From NCBI GenBank assembly GCA_958446835.1, contig CAUCXT010000003.1, positions 1 to 64,000 on the forward strand: a stretch of DNA of 64,000 nucleotides. Reading direction: 5' to 3'. Shown here piece by piece: positions 26,820 through 36,400 of the stretch (its first letter is position 1; the number at the start of each line of letters is the position of its first letter). A program made the position numbers and the translations under genes. Under the pieces are notes generated by a model. It worked only from the letters and a program-made list of their open reading frames with translations. It did not search any database and was not told the DNA's origin. The stretch comes from an uncultured Eubacterium sp. (GTDB taxonomy: Bacteria; Bacillota; Clostridia; Lachnospirales; Lachnospiraceae).

Positions 26820-26930
26820 GATAATCCCACCTAAAGTATTCACTTTAAGTGGGATTAGAGCTTTGAGGTACACCGCCAGTGGCGGGACCTTATTGTTGTA
26901 ACCGTTTACCGCTTGGTACGATATAACGTA
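26820..26930 (-). ncRNA. tracrRNA
   Basis: A minus-strand RNA of about 110 nt. The anti-repeat (26892-26927) matches the repeat complement at 28-29 of 36 positions; four of the differences are G-U pairs, and the unpaired positions cluster at repeat 9-10 and 13-14, the usual bulge. Downstream are a GC-rich hairpin (26873-26885) and a long terminator-like stem (8+6 bp, AATCCCAC at 26823-26830 with GTGGGATT at 26849-26856) followed by CTATTTTATG. The promoter sits 7-8 nt upstream. It pairs with crRNAs and loads Cas9. The RNA lies in the 5' leader of cas9. Confidence 0.88.
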
Positions 26931-26935
26931 AGTTT

Positions 26936-26964
26936 ATTATACCCCACATATCTAAAAAAGTAAA
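26936..26964 (-). promoter_or_regulatory. tracrRNA / cas operon promoter
   Basis: Minus-strand TTTACT (26959-26964), 17-nt spacer, TATAAT (26936-26941), preceded by GGGG. Transcription should begin near 26929, at the edge of the anti-repeat. I see no separate promoter between the tracrRNA stem and cas9, so this promoter probably serves both. Confidence 0.75.
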
Positions 26965-27022
26965 GAAAAATTTTGTGATTTTTATTATTTTTTCAGTTTT
27001 AAGTTTCTTTTTTATAAATATT

Positions 27023-27058
27023 CAACAACAGTTTAAGTATCCAACAACATTTTAAGTA
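27023..27058. repeat. Two 17-nt direct repeats
   Basis: CAACAACAGTTTAAGTA (27023-27039) and CAACAACATTTTAAGTA (27042-27058), one mismatch, period 19. They lie between the end of the nine-gene operon and the cas promoter. Possible protein-binding iteron or AT-rich chance repeat. Confidence 0.4.
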
Positions 27059-27131
27059 ACAATCGTAAGCTAAGCATTTTTGTTAAAACCCTAACAATAC
27101 CAATAATACTAACGATTACCAAAGTCATATT

Positions 27132-27638
27132 CTATTCTTCCTTCGGCATTAATCTGTCATACAGTGCCATGAGATTCGCTGTCCTGTCATCATAGAATCT
27201 GTCCTCGGAGTCGCGCTTTCTGATAACCAGCCTTTCATACAGCTCCTCCACACCGCCTCTCACATAATCGTTGAAGGTTCCAAGAAGCCTGTCATACTCT
27301 TCCTTGCTCTGAGCTCCCCTAAATGCCTCGCGCACCCTGTCCTCATCAGTTGCACCGGAATCAGAATCAAGCATTATCATCATCTGCATTATAAAATCCA
27401 AATCCTCCTTCGCATTGATCATCTGCTCAGGGAAAATGCTTTTAGTCTCGACAGGCGAATAGTCCTCTCTAGCCTTCCTGTCAAGGCGTATGCCTATTAT
27501 CGCCGCGAATATGTACACGTCAATAACTCTTTTAAAAAATGTATGTTCAAAATCATTGGCAACGCACAATTCCGTCACCATCCGCGAATGTTTGCCCTTG
27601 AATTCAAACTGCTTTTTAAAAAATTCAAAATCAGTCAT
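27132..27638 (-). CDS. 168-residue protein of the phosphorothioation-like operon, possible DndE-position gene
   Basis: The last gene of the operon, 3 nt after the DndD-like gene. It is a predicted all-helical soluble protein: FKGKHSRMVTELCVANDFEHTFFKRVIDVYIFAAIIGIRLDRKARED, then SIFPEQMINAKEDLDFIMQMMIMLD and a charged C-terminal region (EERVREAFRGAQSKEEYDRLL-like). DndE in classic Dnd operons is a small basic helical DNA-binding protein in the same position, but this protein is longer and acidic and I see no clear DndE signature. It may be a functional analogue or accessory subunit of the ATPase. I cannot name the family with certainty. Confidence 0.6.
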   Translation of the reverse strand: MTDFEFFKKQFEFKGKHSRMVTELCVANDFEHTFFKRVIDVYIFAAIIGIRLDRKAREDYSPVETKSIFPEQMINAKEDLDFIMQMMIMLDSDSGATDEDRVREAFRGAQSKEEYDRLLGTFNDYVRGGVEELYERLVIRKRDSEDRFYDDRTANLMALYDRLMPKEE

Positions 27639-27641
27639 TTA

Positions 27642-29681
27642 TCATCTGTCCACCTTTCTTATCGAAGCAAAGCTCTCATCAGGATTTTTGTCAATTGAGT
27701 ACTCTGCGCCTACATACTTGTCAAGTCCTGTGTACGCCCAGTCCTTCCTGAGCATGAACACAATTACCTGCTCAGATACCTGTGGAAGAACGCCCGCCAC
27801 CAACGATATATTCTCCGCGCCAAGCTTGGAAAACGGTCCATCAAGGACGATTGGCAGAGTGTCATTGCCCTCCTCAAAGCCTGTGGCTTCGCTGCTGCCG
27901 TCAGCTCTGCTATATTCCAGCTTCTTCCGCCTGCTGTAATCCATTATTGTCACGATAAACGCAAAATTTCTGGCAACCTTTTCACCTTCGGACAGATTCT
28001 TTTCCTCCTGATAACCCAAATCTGTCTTATAGCACATCTGTATCTCATAATTTTCCGATAAACGTATTTTTTTATCCTTTGCATTGAACATGTGATAAAA
28101 ATTAACCTGAATTTCATCGTTTAACTCGCTAAAAATCTTCTTCTCCCTCTCGGAAAAATCCGCAAATAATTTTTCATATACCGCCTCGGCAAGCCCTAAA
28201 CGCTTTCTCCACTTTTCATTTTCCGCATTTTTTGCTTCCTGATTTTTCATCTGCACTTCTATGCTCTGGATTCTGCTACGGTATGATGCTATAAGTCCCT
28301 TTATCTCCCCCTTCCTTTCGGCTGCCTTGGCGGCTTCATCCTTATATCTTTTAAGCTGAGCCCTCTTTTCTGCGAAATCTATGTTATCATTCATCCTGTT
28401 CTCCATTTTCTGAAGCTGTATACAGGTCTCATCATAATCTCTGGCACTATCATCCACCCGCGCAGCGTCCGAAGAAAGCTCATCCTCTACCCTGTTCCAG
28501 CGGTTAGCTGTCTTTTCAAACTCGCCAAGCAGCGAACCGATATCAGCAGGCGGCAGATAATTTCTCTGTTCAAGCAGGCATTCAAGGGCATAGGAACCCT
28601 TCGTTACAGGGGTTCCACATATACACCTGCCGCTTCTGATTATATAATCTATGCTCGCCTGCCTCATGTGTGGTATATCGCGGCGCTCGCCTGCCACTGA
28701 TTTGACCATCTTTAATGAAGCTTCAATAAGCGGCTTTGCAAACAGTCTGAACGCAGAAGAATTGTAATCTGAAATGAAAGCTTTATAATTCGCCAGATAA
28801 CGCTCCCCCTGTGCCCTCAACATTCTCTGTGTCTGCCTGTACTCCATCTGAAGCTGTTCGGTATTCTTATTTTCCTCAAGATAATTTTCTATTTCCTCAC
28901 ATTTTTTGTTGCAGAGGTTGATACTCGCGTCAAGGTTCTCTATCTGCTTCTGGCACTTTTCCACTTCGCGCTCAAGCCTTGTCTGGTCGCGCTCGTAATC
29001 ATCATAGACATTGCCTTTTCCCTGAATATTCTTCTTGAATTTTTTTATTACCGAATTATCCCCCATATCCTTGAGATGGTACATCGCCGATTTATATGCG
29101 GAAAGTCCGGTCAATATGTGCACAGATTCCTTTATATTCTCGCGAACGCCGTTTATTGCAAAATCGCTCCACCTTTCTCCGTCAAACAGGAAATAATGTG
29201 ATAGATTTCGCGGAAAAAGCTCATTTATAAGCTCATTTATCTTGTTATAGTTCGGTCCCGGCTCAACTTCACGCTTTATGTCCGGACTGTCGATGTCTGC
29301 GACAAACATTTTTACGGTTTTATAGGATTCTTTCGCGATAAACTTAGGGTAGGCGCGCATATACTCAACCTCCCTGTGGATAGTGTACACATGCTCGCTA
29401 TCCACCGCCATTATCTCAACGAAAACAGGAGCTCTGCCGTTGGCATCCATTTTTGAAAGAACATCATTATTCAATAGCTGGTAGTCTGTATCCTTCTTGC
29501 CGCGTTCAACCATGATTGCGCCGTACAAGCACCACCTGAACGCCTGCGCTATCGTGGTTTTTCCCACAGTGTTATCCCCCAATACCACCGTGACATTATG
29601 CTCCTCGTCACAGCTAAAATTAATCTCATTCAGACCCTTGTATCGCATGAAATTCTTCATTCTCAGTGTTTTAAATTTCAT
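27642..29681 (-). CDS. DndD-like SMC/RecF-type ATPase
   Basis: A 679-residue ABC-type ATPase with split head domains: Walker A GDNTVGKTT (35-43), a long coiled coil interrupted by a zinc-hook-like CICGTPV (~residues 350-360), signature LSEGEK (563-568) and Walker B PIVLDGPFSKLG (from ~610). This is the layout of DndD, which couples ATP hydrolysis to DNA handling during phosphorothioation, and of RecF/Rad50 relatives. The motif FLFDGERWSDFA after the first coil is also seen in DndD-like proteins. It starts with AAGG before the ATG, 21 nt after the 50-residue gene. Confidence 0.8.
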   Translation of the reverse strand: MKFKTLRMKNFMRYKGLNEINFSCDEEHNVTVVLGDNTVGKTTIAQAFRWCLYGAIMVERGKKDTDYQLLNNDVLSKMDANGRAPVFVEIMAVDSEHVYTIHREVEYMRAYPKFIAKESYKTVKMFVADIDSPDIKREVEPGPNYNKINELINELFPRNLSHYFLFDGERWSDFAINGVRENIKESVHILTGLSAYKSAMYHLKDMGDNSVIKKFKKNIQGKGNVYDDYERDQTRLEREVEKCQKQIENLDASINLCNKKCEEIENYLEENKNTEQLQMEYRQTQRMLRAQGERYLANYKAFISDYNSSAFRLFAKPLIEASLKMVKSVAGERRDIPHMRQASIDYIIRSGRCICGTPVTKGSYALECLLEQRNYLPPADIGSLLGEFEKTANRWNRVEDELSSDAARVDDSARDYDETCIQLQKMENRMNDNIDFAEKRAQLKRYKDEAAKAAERKGEIKGLIASYRSRIQSIEVQMKNQEAKNAENEKWRKRLGLAEAVYEKLFADFSEREKKIFSELNDEIQVNFYHMFNAKDKKIRLSENYEIQMCYKTDLGYQEEKNLSEGEKVARNFAFIVTIMDYSRRKKLEYSRADGSSEATGFEEGNDTLPIVLDGPFSKLGAENISLVAGVLPQVSEQVIVFMLRKDWAYTGLDKYVGAEYSIDKNPDESFASIRKVDR

Positions 29682-29702
29682 CTGTACCTTCCCCGCCTCC
29701 TG

Positions 29703-29855
29703 TTATTTGCTAAGCTTACTGCTCTCCGATATAATCTTCCCAATCTCATCCGCCATCTTTAAATCCGTGAAAGCCTTGCTTCTAAGGTTCTTTCGTTCAA
29801 TGTGAAGTATTTCGAATATAACGGATTTTATTTGTTTTTCATTGTACTGGTTCAT
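29703..29855 (-). CDS. Small 50-residue gene inside the phosphorothioation-like operon
   Basis: Between the DUF262-DUF1524 gene and the DndD-like gene there is a 50-residue frame: MNQYNEKQIKSVIFEILHIE, continuing RKNLRSKAFTDLKMADEIGK to IISESSKLSK. It is charged, predicted helical, without membrane segment. GGGGG stands 8-9 nt upstream of the ATG at 29855. Gaps to the neighbours are 24 and 21 nt, and the gene fills an otherwise empty interval in a tight operon, which argues that it is real. It may be a small subunit of the ATPase. I recognise no family. Confidence 0.6.
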   Translation of the reverse strand: MNQYNEKQIKSVIFEILHIERKNLRSKAFTDLKMADEIGKIISESSKLSK

Positions 29856-29879
29856 GCCATTTACCCCCAAATCTATAAT

Positions 29880-32168
29880 CTAAATATCCGGAATTCCCAC
29901 GCTGTCATCGCCAAGTCTCTTGTTTAAAATTGCCTTGAAATAAGTGATTAACCTCTGTTTTCTCCTGTTAAAAAACTCTTCGTTCGGAACTCTGTAAATC
30001 TTGTTGTCTATATTTCTGTTCGTTCCACAGCTATCTTCCTCAAACACATCATGGATTTCCCTTATCAGCCAATGTTCTCCCATTTTATCATATATCTTGA
30101 GTGCGTCCTGAAGCGGCAGTGTACTTTTATCAACATTGCTGTCCGCATCCATAATCATAAAGTTGCCAAGGCTGTCCGTATAATCCTCCCTTGCGTTCTT
30201 AGAAGAAGGCTCAAAATATTTTTCCATGGCAGTTGAATTAATTTTATCCGGCTCTAAATGGTCAAGCTGGATATTATCTGTCGGAAATTTTGTTCCGGTC
30301 TTGTTGAAAATAAGCTTATTTTCAACTCTGTTGGTATAAAAAAGATTTATAAACAATACCTTCACCTTAAGCTGCGACTTTTCATTGCCATATTTCCATG
30401 CATTTATCCATCGTCTGAACTCCTCATTCAACATGTCTATGTCCTGACTATCCACTTTCAACACATAATCCGTGCTAAATGAATTATTCTTAAGAATATA
30501 ATCCTTTGCAATGCCTCTGACTCTGTCCGAATTCTGTGCCAACAGTGCATAACGCCAGAAGCTATATGAAACATTGTGGATATCAATATATTCTGCATTA
30601 TTATTCGCACTATCCTTTATTATTCCCTGAACAAATTCCCTGAACTTCATTATCTGAGCGTCTCCACCACATTCATCAAATGGGTGCTTGTCCAGAAACT
30701 TCTTGATTATCACATTGGTTATAGCCGGAATTACACCATACAATGTGAGTGCGTTTAACAAATTTAATGCTTTGTACGTTATGGATTTTGCACTCTCCCT
30801 CTCAGCTTTTATTACGTTCTCCGCTTTCTTCTGATATCTGAAATCAAATTCATCCAGTATTATTCCAAGCATTTCATAAATGCGGATATCATTCAATAAA
30901 TCTTCGCCCTCATATATATTTTTCTTATTCAGATATCCTTTTTCAATAACTTCCCTGTATTTCTCATTATCGTTATATTTTAATTTGCTGTCAGCTGTGA
31001 AATACTGTGCCGCAAGATATGAAATAAGCTTGGAGCGCTCCTTCCCTTTGGTTATAGGGAATATTTCTTCCACCCATTTTTTATCCGCTTTTTCAATGTA
31101 GTAATCTGCACCGGCATCATCCTCATTGTGTTTACAATACCATTTATAAAACAGATTCTTGATAAGCTCCAAATCCTCAACCGGAAAATTTCTGTCATTC
31201 AAGACCTCAAAAAGTGTGTACGCGTCCTTCTCTTTTCCGGTCACAACTACACAGAAATTAATGTTATTCAATATTTTTTTCATAGCGCTGTCGATTGCCT
31301 TAATGTACTCAATCGGCTTTTCCTGTCCGCTGATATATGAATCAACAATACCATCATAAATATACTTTGCCGCATTTATGTACTGCTCTGTAACCGGATT
31401 CTTGGCTTCCGAATTTTTATCGAATGACAACGTTTCAAAACAGGGATTGCTTGATTCGGGCATAATTATCATAATTCTGCTGAGTGCTTCTTTGAGCTTT
31501 TCATTATAACCGTTTCTGCTGTATCTTAAAGCCAGACTGACATTTGAGAGCAGTTTTCTGTTCAGGTTAAAATACTCTTTTTTATAAATATCCATGTTAG
31601 AAAAATTCTTCTTTGGAAGCCACATATTAGTCTGATAATATTCCAGCATATCATCCCACGTTTTTTCTATATCATCCGCACTCTGCTCCTCAACCGTGCT
31701 TATAAAATTATCAACTCTCTCCTTGACATTTTTTAATTGTTCAATCTTATCCCTGTCAAAAATATTCACCGCCGTATCAATCAATTCATTCATAAGAATA
31801 GGAATTTTAGAAATTCTTTTCATGTTTATCATCAGTTCGATATATCCTCTGACAAGCACAAATCTCAAATAATTCGTTAGAAAAAGTGTTGTTATTCTCT
31901 GCTGTCCGTCAACAACCTCAAATTCCCCATTGCGCCCCTCAACCATAACCACCGAACCGGCAAAATATCCCTCACCCTCTTCATCCTCTCCTTCTTCGTT
32001 GTTATGAAAATCAGTAATCAGATTGCTTATTCTTGTACTGTCCCATTTATATGGTCTTTGATAATATGGGATAACTACATTAAGCGGAACATTCTCCTTC
32101 TTGTTGCCTTTATTTTCTATATTGCACAATTGTCCCAGATTTCTTATCTCTGCAAATCTTAAATCCAT
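29880..32168 (-). CDS. DUF262-DUF1524 protein, SspE/GmrSD-like candidate restriction effector
   Basis: A 762-residue protein. The N-terminal DUF262 NTPase domain shows PYYQRPYKW (34-42) and the diagnostic DGQQR (87-91) followed by ITTLFL; the C-terminal DUF1524 nuclease domain has the HNH/beta-beta-alpha-type QLDHLEP (His637) and SLGNFMIMDADSN, ending in a basic helix. The same architecture occurs in GmrSD, which cuts glucosylated hydroxymethylcytosine DNA, and in SspE, which senses phosphorothioate and nicks unmodified phage DNA. Between cysteine desulfurase and DndD-like genes, an SspE-like role is the better guess. It starts 12 nt after the desulfurase gene. Confidence 0.82.
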   Translation of the reverse strand: MDLRFAEIRNLGQLCNIENKGNKKENVPLNVVIPYYQRPYKWDSTRISNLITDFHNNEEGEDEEGEGYFAGSVVMVEGRNGEFEVVDGQQRITTLFLTNYLRFVLVRGYIELMINMKRISKIPILMNELIDTAVNIFDRDKIEQLKNVKERVDNFISTVEEQSADDIEKTWDDMLEYYQTNMWLPKKNFSNMDIYKKEYFNLNRKLLSNVSLALRYSRNGYNEKLKEALSRIMIIMPESSNPCFETLSFDKNSEAKNPVTEQYINAAKYIYDGIVDSYISGQEKPIEYIKAIDSAMKKILNNINFCVVVTGKEKDAYTLFEVLNDRNFPVEDLELIKNLFYKWYCKHNEDDAGADYYIEKADKKWVEEIFPITKGKERSKLISYLAAQYFTADSKLKYNDNEKYREVIEKGYLNKKNIYEGEDLLNDIRIYEMLGIILDEFDFRYQKKAENVIKAERESAKSITYKALNLLNALTLYGVIPAITNVIIKKFLDKHPFDECGGDAQIMKFREFVQGIIKDSANNNAEYIDIHNVSYSFWRYALLAQNSDRVRGIAKDYILKNNSFSTDYVLKVDSQDIDMLNEEFRRWINAWKYGNEKSQLKVKVLFINLFYTNRVENKLIFNKTGTKFPTDNIQLDHLEPDKINSTAMEKYFEPSSKNAREDYTDSLGNFMIMDADSNVDKSTLPLQDALKIYDKMGEHWLIREIHDVFEEDSCGTNRNIDNKIYRVPNEEFFNRRKQRLITYFKAILNKRLGDDSVGIPDI

Positions 32169-32180
32169 AATTCTTCCTCC

Positions 32181-33365
32181 TCAAATCTCCCCCAACGCCC
32201 CGCAAAGCGCGTCAATCTCATCCGTTGTTGTAAACATACTCATGCTCGCCCTGACAACTCCAAGGTATTCCCTGTCATCCAAAAATTGGTGTATGAGCGG
32301 CGCACAGTGGTACCCTGTGCGCACGGCGATGTCATAATCGGCATCAAGAATCATTCCGACATCGGATGACTGATAGCCTTTTACATTCAGTGCCACTATT
32401 CCGACATGCCTGTCTGCCGGGGGCAGATACAGCTTTACATTGTATAGCCGGCGTAATTTATCGACCATGTAGCGCGTGAGCGACATTTCCTTGTCAAGCC
32501 GCCTTTTTATCTCCTCACTGTCGACATCCTTTATGGCGGCCAGAAGCCCTGCTGCCGCAACGACATTCTGGCTTGCCGGCTCATAGCGGCTGCTGCCGGA
32601 TTCAGGCATGCGGACATTGAGCGAATCGCTTCCGGTTCCTCCTGCGATGAATGTATCAAGCTTCACGCCGTTTCTGACAAAGAAGCCGCCTATCCCGAAA
32701 GGTCCGTACGGTGTCTTATGACCTGCAAATACATAGAAATCGACAAGAGACCGCGACATGTCAAACGGCACAAGCCCAAGCGCCTGCGAACCGTCGACAA
32801 CCACCTTTGCGCCGTACTCCTTGGCGGCTGCGGCAATCTGCTCTATAGGCAGTATGTAGCCCGTGACATTGCTCACATGCGTCATAAATACAAATGCAGG
32901 GGCATGGACGCTGAACTCATATTTAAGTCTATCTATATCAATGTTGCCGTCATCTTTAAACGGCATCACAATAATATGATTTTTTATACTGCCCGCTTCA
33001 CTATCAGCCATCTTGTTATCATCCCTAAACACCCTCTGATTATAGAGCGTTCTCACCACTGCATTGTGCTCATATGGTGAAATATATATGTACTGCCCCT
33101 TCTCAATCCCCAGTCCGCCTATTATCTGATTCAATGCAAATGTAGCAGAGGCCGACAGTACGACCTCTGCTACATCTGACGCATTCACAATACGGAGTAA
33201 TTCTTTTCTGAGATTATCGATTATCTGGGCAGACTGCTGCGCCAGAGCATAGGAACCACGCCCGGCATTGAATGACAGGCTGCGATTGACCTTATCCATT
33301 TGTTCGTACACACATTCCGGTTTCGGGTATGTGGTAGCTGCATTGTCAAAATAAATCATGCTCAT
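32181..33365 (-). CDS. Cysteine desulfurase (class V aminotransferase), DndA/SspA-type role
   Basis: A 394-residue PLP enzyme that takes sulfur from cysteine as a persulfide. It has YFDNAATTYPKP at the N-terminus, His100 stacking on PLP (PYEHNAVV), the PLP lysine Lys217 (FAGHKTPYGPFGIGG) and the persulfide cysteine Cys354 (VRTGYHCAPLIH), which sits in a short SufS/group-II-like loop. No IscU/SufU scaffold is nearby. Its place in the operon with a DndC-like sulfurtransferase suggests dedicated sulfur delivery to DNA rather than housekeeping Fe-S assembly. GAGGA lies 7 nt before the ATG. It could also serve the Fe-S clusters of the DndC-like protein. Confidence 0.85.
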   Translation of the reverse strand: MSMIYFDNAATTYPKPECVYEQMDKVNRSLSFNAGRGSYALAQQSAQIIDNLRKELLRIVNASDVAEVVLSASATFALNQIIGGLGIEKGQYIYISPYEHNAVVRTLYNQRVFRDDNKMADSEAGSIKNHIIVMPFKDDGNIDIDRLKYEFSVHAPAFVFMTHVSNVTGYILPIEQIAAAAKEYGAKVVVDGSQALGLVPFDMSRSLVDFYVFAGHKTPYGPFGIGGFFVRNGVKLDTFIAGGTGSDSLNVRMPESGSSRYEPASQNVVAAAGLLAAIKDVDSEEIKRRLDKEMSLTRYMVDKLRRLYNVKLYLPPADRHVGIVALNVKGYQSSDVGMILDADYDIAVRTGYHCAPLIHQFLDDREYLGVVRASMSMFTTTDEIDALCGALGEI

Positions 33366-33421
33366 AAGTAATCCTCAATTTTATTTTTCTATTAGTCCTT
33401 TTTCATATATTCCTACTGCAA

Positions 33422-36400
33422 TTATCTGCTCTCCCCTGCCACAAGCTCAGCGAGAACCTGCGCAAGAACTGCTACCTTCGCATTTGTCTCAAGACTGTCG
33501 CCAAACTCATCCAGTGCATCCTTTATCGCGTTTTTGAGAAAATACCCTGTGCTGTCATCCTCCACATAGGCATAGCTTCTTTCAAGCAGGCTTCCGCCTT
33601 CTCCCTTTAGAATAATGCTGTTAAGTGCGCTTTCGCTGTTTACAGTATTCTCAGCCTCATCACAGAATTCATCCCAGCCGGCTCTGAACTTCTCTAACAT
33701 TCCGTCACGCCAGTCATCAATGTATATATCCGTAACAAGCTTCGACAGCTTCGACACAATCTCTTTCTCGTCATAGGTAGGTATGTCCGATATGTAGGAC
33801 AGTATTGATGATATCCTGCTGTTTAACACCATCCTGCCAAGTCTCTTTCCATGCTCGGAATAATACTCCTCAAGCACCGCCTTAAGGCTGTCACCATCGT
33901 CTGCCTTACAGCGTTTCTTTATAACCGCCGCCGCTTCATGCGAAAGCTTCACAAGGTAGCCGTCAAGATACGCCTTTAAAAGTGTCAAATTATGCAGCGC
34001 ACCGGCTAATGAACCGGCTCCCGACAAATCATTAGTAAGCGAAGCCTCTGTAGAGGAACTCTTTTTTCCATCCTTACCGGAGCTTACTTTATCACCGTCA
34101 CCAAGCATGCCAGCTATATCCACAAGCTCCTTAAAAAGAAACTCATGTGGGTTATAATCCTGGTGTCTAAGTGCCATACACAGCCGCCTTAACGCTGCTG
34201 CCATGTCCTCATTCACATCGACAACGCGTCCGATGTTCGCCGCCGCCTGCGGAAGTGCCCTGTACCATCTTAAGATTCCGTCTAAAACTTCTCTGTCGCC
34301 TGCAACCCCTGTAGCTCTGGCTGAAACTCCAAATAACTTCATAAGCCCCGCAATGTAATTCTGCTTTTCCATGCTCTCATGCTCAACATACAGATAATAG
34401 TCCGATGGCGAATCATTGATATTTCCAAGAATAGCAGCGTCGATATTTACCTCTTTTTCTTTGAAGCTTACAATCGGTTTATCCTGAAGCTTAGACAGGC
34501 ATAATGCCACATAAATCGGAATAATTCCCTTTCGCACACCATATCCGCTGCCCATCAGACGGTCATACAGCAGCTTGAAGGAGCATTTATTTGAATCGCA
34601 CATAGCGATGAACCGCTCAATCTCCGACAGGACAAACGCACAGCCTCTGTCCTCCCCGCCATCACCAAGAATACCTGTATTGATTAAAACCGCCCTGTAT
34701 ATAGTAGCCTCAGGTGAGGTTCCCTTCTCAAACGATGAACAGTCCTCAGAACTTAGTATCATATCTACAATCTTATTTCGCGCCTTTTTGTTCTGAGCCG
34801 ATATGTTCTGCCTATTAATCAGCTCGTTATTTACAACCGGGGCATTATTGTAATACTCTGTCATTATGCTGCTCAAAAACATATTGAAGGAGAAGCCGTT
34901 CCTAAAACCTGATGGGAACTCCTCACCGTTGTGATACACCGCACAGATTCCGCTCTCGGGATTGTACGCTTCCTTAAGGAACTTATTTACCTCGTATGAA
35001 ATGTCATCGCAGTAGTTTACAAGCTCCTGCTCCAACACAACATTGTCCTCTATGAATGACCTGTCACTCATAAGACTCTTCGCTGCAATGTATTTTCTTA
35101 TGCTTTCGCCCTTGTCAAAAGCCTCTTTTGTCACAAGCACAACTATTCTGTCATCCTTAAGCCGTTCAGACAGCTCTTTGCTATAATCTGTCCTGTTATC
35201 GCTCACCACAGCCACTATTTTTCCGTCGGAAAAGTGCTTTTCGAACAGAACCTCCGGTGATGGAAGCTTTTCTATCTGCTCCGGTGACATAAATACATAC
35301 TCATAGTATCTGGTCATCGAATATATCTGATTATATTTCTTAGGAAGCACATAATCGTACTCGGAAATCTCCTTCAATGTTCCGAGTATATCCGCATCCG
35401 CCGACAGCTTCGCAGCCTTCTGCGAAATCTCCTTCTGTATGTCGACACCGACATTATTGTAAAAGCTGTACGAATGTCTGCGCGAACGGTATATAATAAT
35501 TCTCTTTTCCGCCATACGCTCCACCACTGTCCTGCACTCATCCTCCGAAATATTAAGTGCACTTGACAGCTGTGGCACATCCGCCGGCAGTTCATCCGGA
35601 ATATCTATAATATTTATCAGAGCGATAATCTTTATAAGCTTTCTCTCAACCTCATCCACTGTACGTGATAGCGCATACTCAGCTTTAAGCCATTCATTGT
35701 GAATGACCGTGTCCGAGGCTTCCTCCCTGAAAAGATTTTTAAAATAATCATAGACTGTGTCCGCTGTTATTCCGCAGTCCGCAATATCTTCGCCATACTC
35801 CTCAATTATTCTGCAGACGCTTCCCTTTTCGTCATGCGAAAGATAGGTGAATATGCTCCTCTCGTTCTGAGCCACCTTCTCACTTATATGAAGCAGCATA
35901 TACGCAGTAAACGGCATGAGAGGAAAGCAGCCCTCAACCACATATTTTTTAAAATCCGCCTCATCAAACAGCCCTGAAAAACATGAAAATCTATACGAAT
36001 TGAGAGCATTTTCGTAGTATCTCTCTATCTTAGGAAGTTCACGCAATGCAGCTTCATCCTTTTTTAATACATTTCCAATAAGCTCATAATTATTCTGGGA
36101 GGAGACAACAAACAGAACCTCTTTTATTCTGCCCTCCACACCGCGGAATGCATTTCTCATGTCCGTCGGAAGCTTAGCGCCGTACTCCTTAATGCTCTTA
36201 TGTGCAACAAATGTTATAAACATCTGCCCCACAGAGCTTCTCTCTGACAGCTCACACATATCCTGAAGCACCTTCATGTCCTTGGAAAATGTCTCTGCTT
36301 CGTGACCCTCTATGTATTTGCTGAACTCATCGAATATGACATATATTCCTGCATACCCGTAATCGCGTGCCAGCGTCTCCTTAACCTGCTCGTATATTCT

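Noticed and set aside
26796..26873. N-terminal extension of Cas9 by 26 residues
   Set aside because: The extra codons lie in the tracrRNA stem and GC hairpin and have no ribosome binding site, while AAGGGAG stands before the ATG at 26795, and YRIGLDIG then falls at the usual distance from the N-terminus.
32181..33365. Housekeeping SufS/IscS cysteine desulfurase
   Set aside because: No sufU, iscU or other Fe-S assembly gene is nearby, and the gene is embedded with 12-56 nt gaps between the DUF262-DUF1524 and ATPase genes of the defence operon.
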